A DNA stretch of 64,000 nucleotides from Fagopyrum homotropicum (Eukaryota > Streptophyta > Magnoliopsida > Caryophyllales > Polygonaceae). Made by a program: the position numbers and the translations under genes. The DNA is taken from positions 1,066,501 to 1,130,500 of the forward strand of contig BSWB01000001.1 of assembly GCA_033239125.1 (NCBI GenBank), in the 5' to 3' direction. The notes under the pieces are model-generated. The model worked only from the letters and a program-made list of their open reading frames with translations. It ran no database searches and had not been told where the DNA came from. Within the stretch, counting starts at the first letter, position 1. Each line of letters opens with the position of its first letter. Positions 35,085 to 46,219 of the stretch are shown here, piece by piece.

Positions 35085-35829
35085 ATGGCAAGTCGATTTC
35101 TCATTTATTTAGCTATCTCCATTGTTATGACTTCGTTCACTACGTATGCATCCGATCCTAGCCTTCTTCAAGACTATTGTGTCGCCGCTAACGATTCAAA
35201 CAATACAAGTAAGTAGCTAGATATCGATCAAGTTCATTTTATCGTATAAAGAACCGTAGATTAACTTAACTTTGTACGTTTTTTTTTTGTCGTTTTTAGT
35301 GTTTATAAATGGGTTAGTGTGCAAAAACCCAAAAGATGTTACAGCGGACGACTTTGTCTTCAGGGGTTTGAACAAAGTTGCATTAGAAAGTTTCGGAACC
35401 GGAATGGGTGAAAAATTGCTCGGGCCAGCACTCCTCCCGGGGGTAAATAATTTGGGAATCACGGTGGCTCGAGTTGAATACGAACTAAACGGGATATCGC
35501 CACCCCACAACCACCCACGAGCCACGGAGATAATAACTGTCATTAGAGGAACCCTCTATGTAGGGTTCGTAGATGGAGCTAACAAGCTCTACTCTAAGAT
35601 TGTGGTTGAAGGTGACGTTTTTGTCTTCCCTCAAGGGCTTGTCCATTTCGTCTCCAACATAGGAACTAAGAATTCCCTCACGATTACGACATATAGTTCC
35701 CAGGACCCTGGACAAGAGACTATTACAAGTAAGCTTTTTGGATGTGATCCGCCCATCTCCGTTGATCTTCTTTCCAAGGCATTCCAACTCGATCCCAAGA
35801 TCGTTGAAGACCTTCAATCTAAGTTTTAA
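35085..35829 (+). CDS. Germin-like protein 3 (secreted cupin), two exons
   Basis: Exons 35085-35208 and 35300-35829, with a 91-base phase-1 intron (A|GTAAGT, TTTTTAG). The product is 217 residues. Compared with GLP2 the signal peptide lacks one residue (SFTTYA against SFFTTYA). The Cys pair (DYC, LVCKNP), box 1 P-H-N-H-P-R-A-T-E and box 2 GLVHF are intact, so manganese binding should be kept. Changes from GLP2 include YEP to YEL before box 1 and AGKLFG to TSKLFG near the C-terminus. The NNT sequon is present. AATAAA lies at 35864. It sits in block B with an uninterrupted ~1 kb upstream region, so it may best represent the ancestral regulation. Exact enzymatic activity is unknown. Confidence 0.93.
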
Positions 35830-36149
35830 GTACTCTTTACCTTATTAGTTTATTTTTCGTTGCAATAAAAGTAAAACAAACGAGCATATTATATATGGTT
35901 GATCATACTATATATGTATGCATATGTTTTTTTCCATGAATGACGGGGATGACCAAAGTCAACCCGTGTTTATTTGCAAAATAAAAGGCTAAAATGGTAT
36001 AAGTCGTTGGGTCTCCACCCCTCTAGCATCAATGTTCATAGACACGAAAGACTCGCAAGTTATGAGCTATGTAATTTATCAAGTTATGAAGATATAAAAC
36101 AAGGGTGCTTACACTATGTTTTAATATCATAATTTTATACCAAAATTAT

Positions 36150-38568
36150 TGCAATACTCGAAAATTTTATTTCCGAAGATTTTCGAATTAAACCGGAGCT
36201 CGGTCGGTTTGGACTTTTCTATAACTTCTTATCATTTCTTTTGGGATTCTTGATATCATAGGTTACATAAATTCATATTATTTCATGTGGTATAATTATA
36301 TATGTCACATATCTTTTATGCCTATCATTTTATGTGGGTATTTTTATACCTAATGTTACCAAATTATATCCATTATTTTATGTAATGGATGTCACCATTC
36401 TTTTACATAGTCATGCCTACCTAAATTAGCCAAACAAATCCTTCTCTTTTTTTTTTTACTCATACCCTAATCTAACAGCAAGAATTGCTTCTTCCTTTAC
36501 ACAAACAAACCCTAGCCGGTCTCTTGGATCAGCACACCACGTTCCCTTCCATCTGTCCTTCTGCTCACAACCGGCGACCTAGAGCCCCTCTCGTGCAGTG
36601 TAGACAGGGACGAACCAGGCCATCGGGCACACCTCATCGCCTCCAGTTCTATGCACACAGCAGGAGCAATGAGCCAGCTGGTTTCACCTTACTCCTGGGC
36701 GCGTAGACAGCAAGCACGGGGTTGCCCTCCTTTTCAGCACCCAGCCAGTCGGGCCATCGATCCAGTTACAACAGCTCCAATTCAACCACCGCAGGTGCGC
36801 CGTACTGAACCGCAGGTGCGCCCTTGCTGCAGACAGTTGGGACTTGAAATGTAGACTTGCTGCATACCTAGTCTTGGACAAGTAGTGGCCGCTGGAAGTT
36901 TCGAACCTGTCACCTGTGGGGTCCAGTTTCGCTAGAATTATTCTAGGTGAAATTCCAAAAATCCTACAGAAAGAATCAAACTCAATAAAAGATAATTGTA
37001 AATAAAAAAAGATTTGGAGAGAATAAACTCAATCTAACCACTGGATAATCATTTAATGGTTGAGATTTATTCAATTATAGGTGAAATTTTTTCAAGAATT
37101 TCACCGTAACTAAACCCTCACCTGTGTATCTTATGGCCTTTTTCCTCTATTGTTGTGGGTTGAGGTTCGAACCTAAGACCTTTTGATTACTGTTGTGTTT
37201 TCCACTTTTCAACTTAAACAACGATGCCTTAAAATAATCTTCCACCGTTGATTTTTTAATATGTTGTAAGTAGATCGATATGGGTAGTTTAATGTATCAA
37301 GATTTGGTGATTCAACAGTCGGATTTAGAGTTATAAGTTCCTGAAGTAGGATAGTATAGCGGTTTTGTGAAAGAAGAAATTTTATTGGCTATGGGATTTG
37401 TAGGTCCTTGATACAACTTTGAATTTGTGTATAGAATTTGTGGTTGCTTATTTTTAGATTGTTATCGTTTTAGTCAAGAGTGGACATAACATAGTACGCT
37501 TAAAAAAAAATTCGGAATTTTTGGGATTTAGTTGAAGGAGCTTAGTTAAGCCCAAAGTGGGAGTATTTGAGACTTCCTAGACTTGTAGGGTTTTCCAGAT
37601 CTCAGGGGTAAAATTGTCTTTTCTCATAAAAGATTCAGTTTAGGACGTTTCTCGGATATTCGTTGTTAACCTAGAAGTGGAACTTCTAGACGTTGGATAA
37701 GTGATATTAACTTAAGTTTTCTATTATGATCAGGCAGTTGAGATCATACTCGGACATGATCGAGTGATATTGTTGACTAGACTTGACGTGGTACACGTAA
37801 GTCCTTTGGGTTGGCTTAACTGCAATCTTATGTTGGTTGAATGACATGAGTGATGCTTGATTTATGTGTGTACAGTATGATAAAAGTTTAGTATAACCGA
37901 CTTATGTTATTGGCCCAAGAATAACGGGCGGTGACATCATCTGCTCAACTCCCGAGGGTGACTGGGAGGTTCTCCGCGACTAGGTCATACACGGTATACG
38001 GGGATAGTTTAATTTGAACCACTCCACATGGTATACGGGGAGGTGCGTCGAACTACTCTTATTGGATAAAGGGACGGAGGCGAGAGTCTTAGACTTCTCG
38101 TGCCACAAGCTTAAATGGATTAAGAGTGTATGACTTTAAGAAAAATTATAAATGAATTTTGTGTGAGCATGCTACGTGTTTCTTTTTCCGCATTGAGTGT
38201 GTTTGTGATTGTGTTATTTTTTTCTAATATGTAGGTTGTTAGCTAACGGTTTATACAATGTTATAGATGTTTTGTAGGTATATGAAGTTGCAGAGAGATC
38301 TGGAGCGGGTGGTCAGCCAGGTTCACGTACTCATTTAGATGGGAACGGGAGGGTCTTCAGTTTTGCATGCACGTTATGTTGAAGTTTTGTTTTGTAAGGA
38401 TGTTACATGTTATACACTCATTCAAATATAATATATATATTTTTAAAGTGTTTTATTTACATGTGTGCCTTGTTGTAAGATTCTAGTAAAATTGTTGACA
38501 AATTATGATCGGACCCATTATAAAGTCCTAACCAGTAATTTTTCGAGTTTTAAAAAGTTGGGATGTTA
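36150..38568 (-). mobile_element. LTR-like insertion in block B, 2.4 kb, no protein domains
   Basis: Block A runs straight from ATTTTATACCATTATTGTG to TAATATCAAACTTTG where block B has these 2.4 kb. The start reads TGCAATACTCGAAAATTTTA and the far end TTTTTCGAGTTTTAAAAAGT then TGGGATGTTA; on the minus strand that end reads like TAACATCCCAAC, typical of gypsy LTR starts, with two terminal bases apparently lost. A clear target duplication is not visible. A GC-rich island (36480-36860) encodes short overlapping ORFs with no domain. In size and lack of coding it parallels 6390-8854. Confidence 0.6.
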
Positions 38569-39321
38569 ATATCAAACTTTGTTTTTGATGGACAAATCAC
38601 AAATATACCCATAATATAAAGTTCAAAGGCATAGTATTAAAAAGGCATCTGTATATTCCCTAATTTAAGGTAATAATTATGTAATGGATTGTAGAAGGGA
38701 ATGTTTTACGGCATGACCCGAAACTGAAACTCTTGCGCATAATCTTAAGAAGTTAAAAGTAGGGTAAGTTGGTTAAGTATGTACACTATCATCATCCATA
38801 ATTTTTCTAATTTAAACTCAATATAATTAGTAAAATTATAACATTAAATTATATTATAATAAAGGTTTGAGAAATTTTATTCGCAACAACGAAAAAAACT
38901 CAAGACAACGGTAGATGCGGGTTGTGCATGCGCTTGGATAAGGGCGCATGTGCAGGCCGCTTGTGCACAACCCTCGAGCGCATGTGCCTCGTGAAGCGTT
39001 ATTTATGGTTGTGTGAATATCTTGTTCTCTCCACCGTGAAACAACTCTTCTTTTCTCCGCCGCGAGGCTCCCTTGGGACCAATCATTCAAGCAGTAAGTC
39101 TTAAGAATTTTAATAAGTTAGCTGTTTATTAAAACTTATAAATATGGACGATATTATATGTATTGTTTGATGAAATCTACATGGTTAAGGATGGATTTCA
39201 TAACTTTCCTAAAAGTTAGGAGCTTTTGTGTAATTAATCCTTGTCACAATTTACATTTGTTTGCCCTAATATTCATCCAACATAAAGGAATAATCTTTTT
39301 GGGCTGGAGAGATCGAAGAAC
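38569..39321 (+). other. TAPT promoter and 5' UTR region
   Basis: Shared with block A (25720-26989). It contains the GCGCATG-rich patch 38890-39060, then CTTGTTCTCTCCACCGTGAA and an AT stretch before the ATG. No TATA box is convincing. Confidence 0.45.
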
Positions 39322-42300
39322 ATGGCATTAGCAATGGCCAGCCCTAGTAGTAGTCCCTTATTCTTTCTCAAATTCTCCACTTTCAAACCCTCTATCTCCT
39401 CTCCTACATCTCAAATTTTCACTTCTTTCTTCTTCTTGTCCTCAAAATCCGCAATGGACATTAAACCCACAAACTCTAGAAGCTTCCAATTCTCTTCTTC
39501 TTGTTCTCTTTCTCCTCCTCTTAGAGAATCCCATTCAAGAGAAGTGCCCTCTGACTGCGCAATCACATTAGAAGAGTGGCAGGGATGGGGACCCACTTCC
39601 CCTGTGCCCACCATCGTCACCGAAGCTATCGCTTACTTGAAAGCTGTGGAGACTGATAGTGATGCCCAGATGACCTTTGGTGGCAAGGGTGGCAAACTCT
39701 TGGTAATTTCAAACGTTCATGTTCATTTGCCAATTGGGTTCGCCTAAGAATCTGATTGAATTATAACAATGAGTTTGATTTCAGTTTTTTAGTTAATGAT
39801 AATTCCTATTTTAGGGTTCTGATTTAGTGATTTGCCAATCGGGGGAAAGTCTATTTGCTGAAATTGCTATGGTTGAGGTAGATATTGACATTCTGTAGAA
39901 ATGTATTCCCTTCTGAAAGTAACATAGGCTAGATATGTGAAGTCCATCAAATAGTAGTAGACCATTAGAATTCTTTCATTTTGGTTGGTTGTTTAGTGTC
40001 TTTGTATTTGAAATTCTGTTGATTGTGATGTTTTATCAATATGGAAACATATAATTGTTTTTGTTTTGTTAATAGCTAGTAAATAGTGGCTTTGAATTTC
40101 AGGGGGATTTTAAGCAGCAAGAGGATCAGAGACATAGGGCAACCTATGAGAGTTTAAGTGATTCAGAGAGCAAGTTCCAGTTCTTTTCAGCTCGACAAAT
40201 TGCTTGTCGGCTGCTCGGAAGCAGAGGATACCTTTGTCAGAAGGCATTCTTCTCTTTGTTTAGAACTGTGTTCATTCTCCTTTCATTTATTGTTGATAAA
40301 TGTTATTTGCTATCATATGTTGTTCATCATCTTGTTCTGTGTTATATACAGTGCTGGCTTGCTCAGGAAGATTGTATGTGTGCAAAAATCACACATCGTC
40401 CTCTTTGGAATGGCATGAGGTTCTGGGTTTATATGCACCCAAAGGTCTGTAAATTTTCAATCTCAAAACTGCTATTCACTTTGTGTATATTGTTCCATGA
40501 TTAGCTTTTGGCCATTGCTTTTGCAGGATTTTCTTCGACAGAACAATACTGGAAAGTTATTGTGGCAAATGTATGGTGTTAATTCTGCAACTTTATGCAT
40601 ATACGGTATCACAGAGCAGGAAGATGTGATGTGGAATGAATTCATGCAAGCAGGTTTGAGTTCAACTATTTATATTTATTGGCAAACGATTCTTCAGAAC
40701 ATTATGACTGTTTAAGTCATCAGTGTCTCTTGTTATACAAATTATTGAATGTTTCATTTATTTTGTTTATTTTACTCGAGAGTGCCACATCTTTTCATTT
40801 TTTTTTTAGAAAGAATTGGGTGAAGTAAGCTCTTTTTTATGGGCTTTTGTTTCGTAGACCCCTCTAGTTTTTACTACTCTAATTGACTTACCACTATTAC
40901 TCTATTAAGGGTATATTTACTTAAGGAGTTTATGCTATGGGTACTCTTAATAGAGTAATAGTGGTAAAAGGCCTAGTGAGCCATTTTACCCTATTTTTTT
41001 ATTCTAATGAAAAGTCATTTTTAATGCTTGCTCATAGTCCTGAATGTGTATCTTTCTAGGAAAAGGCAATGTATGGTGCCTCTACCCCAATAAGGGCACA
41101 GTACAAAAATCAGTTGAGGATTATTTTTCAGAAGTTTCTTTGCCATTACAAGATAGCTCCTCTGAATTGGTAATAGACTTGTTCTGGTGTTTGACTTGAT
41201 ACTCGATCATGATTTATAAATAGATATGTTTAATCTATGTGTGTCATTTCCCTGTTTACTTCATATCAATTTCCTGACAGTATCTACAAAAATAAGATCT
41301 ATTTCAAGCTTACTATTGCAACATGGGGAGAAAACTATAAGGACTTGTTAATTTGGTGTTAAAACAAACTTTTTGTTATGGTGGTTCTGCAGCTCTGCTT
41401 TTTGCAAGGCAGTAGGTAAGTTCAAATGAAGCTGGCGAAGGGTGATGATACTCTGAACTTGATTTTTGAGGAGTTTGTCATGCTGTTTAAACACTTATTG
41501 TCTGCAGGTAAACAGTACTCATGCTCTAAACTTCATTTTGATTGATGGTACATGGAACAACTCCCAGGCAATGTTTAGACGTTTGAAGGTAAAGAGTACT
41601 GTTTATTCTTTCTCATAAATCTGTTCTATGATTCGGTATTATAATTTTTATTAGTATGTTGTTCGGATATAGTCCAACCTTCTACTGAACATATATGATC
41701 AGGACAGCCAATTAAATGGCAATAAAGGTTTTCTTTGATTTTGCAAGAATGAAAGTTGACGAGTAAGATTTTTAAAGATGTTAGTATGATCCTTGAACGT
41801 ATCAAAATGTTTCTGGGCACCCCGGAACTTGTATAACTGATGCTAAACACCAACCACTAGGTCTGCTTCCTGAAACTTGAGCTTGCAAATGTTAGTACTA
41901 ACTGAGATATACCTACGGTGGAGAAACTGACGTCCTTCTGTCTATGAGAAAACAATTTTTTGGGGTGATGGTGACTGGACTTGGAGAAATCTTTTGACTA
42001 TCATTTCATTTGAGATGGATTACGGTCATTGAGCGTTTCTTTGACACCCCTAACTTTCGATTGCAATATCTCCCAGAGTGCTGAGGATGTTTTGAAAATC
42101 ATATCTACCTTTCAGTTGTTTTCAAGGAAGAGATTTGAGCAGGTTAATTGAGCTTAGTGTGCTTGGACAAACACACCTCCGTCAGCGATCGGCTCCAACA
42201 GGGGCTGAGGGTTTGACGCATTGTCAAAAAGATCATTTTTTGGAACTTGCTACAGCATAAACATTAATTTACTTTTACTAAACCAATTACTAAGGTTTCT

Positions 42301-43567
42301 TGCTGTAGTTATTTTGCTTATGCTTTTACTTCAAAATTTGTTTGATTGTCATAAACATTTCTATCAAATAACCATGATCTTTTGTTACTAAAAGAGTGGT
42401 TCTGAGGATGTTGCTCAACATATTAAAAATTAGTTTCCTCATACACTCACATGTTTAATTTGAAACAATAAAAGTACATGCCTTGTTTAGCTTTGTGCAA
42501 AAGACAAGCTCAACTTCGTCCACCTGCTGCTATGAGATCCATCTTCCTCTTATTTGTCGTGCTGATGCCTCTTTTGAGTCTACTTAAACTTTCTCCTGCA
42601 TTTATTTTCTTGAGACTTCCACTTCCTGTATCTTGAGTGCACTGGGTACGAGAATTTGAGGTAAGCCTTGGTCTAAACATGTAAGGTGTCAATTTGCACT
42701 GTAGTGGAGGCATGCTCACCTATTGCAGATGATTCGGTCTCAAGCACTGAGTTTGACTATTTCAGACTACCTCACTAGTTTCTGTTTGCAGTGTTTTGTT
42801 CTTCATGTTCAAGTCTATTGCAGTGAATTTGAGGTTCTCAAGTCCCTGTGCAGATCTTAAATGTTGGACTTGATACCTAGCATCTCCTTGTATTCAAAAC
42901 CTCAAGTTCCTATTTTTCGTACTTTATATGAAGCCTTAGAGCCCATTCATGCACATATAAACATAACTAGAAATGCCTGTAGAAGGATATATTTTTCTGA
43001 TCACTCAAAACTTCAAAGGGTTGATATTTTCATTTTATGGTTGTCGTGCTAGATTACTTTTAAGGTATCGTCCTGCTTATTTGCAGTTTCATCACCTCCT
43101 TTCCCATTCCCGACATTCAGATGTAAGGCAGTAGCTAAGAAAGCTGAATAATTTGTATTCTTTTCTTCATTTTTCTTTCAGGACCGAGCAAAAATAGTCT
43201 GGGGAGATGAGGACGACATTTCCTGTATATCGCTTACAACGGGTGCCTCTGCTATGCATAAACTCCGGTAAGATAAGAAGAATACTACCCATTACATTAT
43301 CCTCTCTATTTGTTTTACATTATATTAAAATTTTCTTTAAATCACAGGCCTCAGCCCTCATGGGATCGGACCTGCACAGCAGCGGCAGCAGCGGTTCTTC
43401 TTTCAGAGCTTCATCTTCTTCCAAGGTTCAGTCTGCACGGTCTGGATAAAGAGGCTGATGCTATTGAAGATGCACTCGAGATCTTGTTAAAGGCACTTAC
43501 TACCCGCCGCCTTCGCATGGGCCGGTCTATAACCCGTAAAATGAGAGGCAACATTAACATTTTTTGA
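39322..43567 (+). CDS. DTW-domain tRNA-uridine aminocarboxypropyltransferase (TAPT/DTWD2-like), eight exons
   Basis: Exons 39322-39702, 40103-40243, 40352-40444, 40527-40653, 41060-41169, 41508-41588, 43182-43267 and 43348-43567 join in phase to give 412 residues. The N-terminal ~60 residues are Ser/Phe-rich and basic with few acids, a likely plastid or mitochondrial transit peptide. A Cys cluster (C-R-L-L..Y-L-C-Q-K-C-W..D-C-M-C) opens the DTW domain; the signature I-D-G-T-W-N-N-S (Asp-x-Thr-Trp) is in exon 6, and the C-terminal helix ALEILLKALTTRRLR follows. Family enzymes move the 3-amino-3-carboxypropyl group of S-adenosylmethionine onto uridine in the tRNA D-loop (acp3U). Intron 2 needs a GC donor (CAGAAG|GCATTC) to keep frame and the C-x2-C pair; all other introns are GT-AG. 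Exon 1 is duplicated as a pseudogene at 26990. Confidence 0.88.
40818..40991. mobile_element. 174-base MITE in TAPT intron 4
   Basis: GGGTGAAGTAAGCTC at the left and GTGAGCCATTTTACCC at the right are imperfect inverted ends, with TTGACTTACCACTATTACTC inverted inside. It is almost the same sequence as 47477-47639 in an LLG intron. Confidence 0.75.
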
Positions 43568-44305
43568 AAGAGCGGACTGAAATGCTCTTACTAAGCAGCA
43601 CCAGCACTAATCTTCTTGGTTTCCATACCCCCAATATTCCCAGGTATGATAATAAAATCCACCAGAATCAACTTGAAACCAGGGATGAGATCCGCGGATC
43701 AGATGTAGATTCAACTTGTCTAAAATTTTTGCTGGATGTCATCTTCAAGATACATCCGACTGATCCGAGAAAGAACAAGCCCTTTTCTAGACAAGTTCAG
43801 TATCCCGGACTGTATACAGATTGAGCTTGTCTTAAAACCTGTATGAAACCCGAAACGAACTGAACTCATATGACCTTAAAGGCAATAATCAGTAGAAATC
43901 CGATTAGATCACGGACATTACTTTTGAGTATTTATGCTTTTTTTCTTCAATGTTACAGGTTTCCTTTGCATCCTTCCTTGAGAAGACATATCCAGATGAC
44001 ATTTTTGCACCTGGTGATTAACTGGCGCCAAATGGTTGCCAATTACTATCTGTAAGATTGCCTTCAACCTTTTTCCCCAGCTGTGTTACAGTCTTGTGAA
44101 TTGGCTGGAAGCAGAGGACCATTCTAGCCAAGTTCAATATGGGTATTTAGTATTCATCTTGTTCTTGTGACCCTTGCAGAGAAATTAAATTAAAGTTGGT
44201 ACTTCATGGTGAAAAAATCTTGTAACTAAAAGATTTACTGTAATCTTTTTACCATCTTCACAAAATTTAACCGGGGTTAACATGTTTTTTTTAAATTTAT
44301 TTTAT
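43568..44305 (+). other. TAPT 3' region
   Basis: No further coding exon is needed. Short + ORFs (43564-43824, 43870-44055) have no domain. A TTACAG|GTTTCCTTTGC acceptor-like site near 43958 could mark a 3' UTR exon, but this is unproven. Confidence 0.4.
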
Positions 44306-44648
44306 GAGAAAATTACTTAAACAATAACCCATCTTTTAGGCTAACTAAACTTTATTACCCCGTCTTTTTAACTATCAGAACGATACCTCACTTATTGATT
44401 CCGACCAAAGATTAGTACCTGGATTAATGTTCACACTTTAAGTTAACAAATCGGTTTTAAATATCACGGCAAAATTGTCCACATACCTTAGATATTTAAC
44501 ACCGATATGTTAATTTAACGTGTGAATACTAATCTAGGTACTAATCTTTGGTCGGACTTAATAGTTGAGGTATTGTTCTGATCGTTTAATTGACTGGTAC
44601 TAATGTTTAGTCAGCCTAAAAGACGGGTATTGTTTTAGTAATTTTCTC
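44306..44648. mobile_element. Mutator-type MITE, copy 2
   Basis: Ends GAGAAAATTACTTAAACA and TGTTTTAGTAATTTTCTC; 9-base flanks TTATTTTAT (44297-44305) and TTATTTAAT (44649-44657) differ at one base. Motif order matches 16816-17183 throughout, e.g. GACCAAAGATTAGTACCTGG. Confidence 0.85.
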
Positions 44649-44657
44649 TTATTTAAT

Positions 44658-46219
44658 TACATGCACTGTAAAATGGTATCGATTCACATTTTTAATCTAT
44701 TTTTATCATATTTTTTTATTAGTTTATTACTATATTTATTTTTTTTTCTCATTAAACAAATATTTTTAAATTTTCTTTGTAATTTTTTTAAATTCATTTT
44801 GTGTCCATTTAACTATTCAAAATCAACATATTGCCGGATTTGCCGCCAATAGTCGTTGCTAGATTGGTGGTCTTTTCTCCCTCTCTAGTTTTGTTTTCTT
44901 GTTATTTGACCTTCAAAGTTGCCAAATTTATGATCTAAGCTTAAACAAACTTAGAACAGAAAACTGTTCATCAACATCTTTTATGATCTAAACTGTTTAT
45001 TGTCTTAGTTCGTACTTTTTGTTTTAATGGTTAATATTTTGATTCAGTTAGTTCAAACCGTTTGTTCTGGTAGTTCTTATTTTTTAACGCTTAGTTCAAA
45101 GTGCAAAATTGACGAAGTAATACATGAACTAATTATAGAAAATATCAAAACCAATAATATATACTTTTGAACGAAATGGACTAAAATTATGAATTTTTAT
45201 TAAAAAAAAAAATGCTATAATTAGTTCAAATTTGAGTATCGTTCATTTGAATATTGTGTAATGTTAGTTCAAACCTTGTGTTTTATTACTTCAAACATGG
45301 ACAAAATGCATAAAAACATAACTATCAAATTAACAAATTATGCATCAACTACAATAAATATGTGAACTAATATTGTATAGTGTATACTTTTGAGCGAAAT
45401 AAATTAAAATTATGTACTGAGATAATAATTGTTAAAGTTTTCTAATAAAAATTATAAAATCGTCACCACGTCTCCCTTTTAAAAAATTGATTTGCAAAAG
45501 TATAAAAACGTCAAAGTATAAAAACGTCGCTTGAATTTCCAATAATTACAAAAGCTACAGCGTTCCCCTTATAAATCATTAAATGACGTGAACTAATTCG
45601 GACTGTTGGATCAAGTGAATCAACAGTCCAAATTACTCCGTAAAGTCGCACGGTAGCAACTAGATGTACCAAAACCAGCCCCGTATAATTATGACTTAAA
45701 ATGATATTTTTTTCAAAAATTACTTTTGTAATATTTTAGCTTTCGGAAAGTTGCAAAATCAATTATACGTCTTCCAACGTGCAGTATCAACTGGAAAACG
45801 AACACGACAAGAAATGAGAAACGAACCCGACCAGAAATGAGAATGGTTGTAGCATTCTTATAGAATTATTAATAGTAACTTACGAAAACATATCGTAAAT
45901 GGATGATTCAATTCCGGGATTTAAAAAATAGAGAAAATTAAAGTAAACATGGGTGGGTGGAGAAAAGCCTCGCCGGTGCTTTGGACTATGATCAATTCAA
46001 TTCCGGAAACCATACACGTTTTTCTCAATTCTCCGCTGTCTGTTGTCTCTCTCTATTTCCAGTAAGTTTTGCTCGAGAAATTGAAGTGGGTGACAGCAAG
46101 CTTGCAATTTGGGTTCCAAAAAGCTCTGAAGGTCCTAATCCTACCCATCAATGGAAGCCACAAGAATTGAATAACTTAAACTTACCAACAAGCCTAAATC
46201 TCAAAAACCCAGATAGTAA
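44658..46219. other. Intergenic and LLG promoter region
   Basis: AT-rich. 45000-45420 repeats AGTTCAAA/AGTTCAAACC and TTTTGA.CGAAAT. motifs in both orientations, suggesting an old inverted-repeat element. The 96-codon + ORF at 45957-46247 overlaps the LLG start in another frame and has no domain. Confidence 0.4.

Larger units (their letters stand above)
31095..39703 (+). repeat. Tandem segmental duplication, block B
   Basis: Direct repeat of block A (19896-30446). It keeps the same order, from upstream block d through block e, GLP3, its 3' flank and the TAPT 5' region and exon 1, then continues uninterrupted into the rest of TAPT. Block-specific insertions are the 1286-base MULE (31477), the SINE (33851) and the LTR-like segment (36150). 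Confidence 0.85.
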
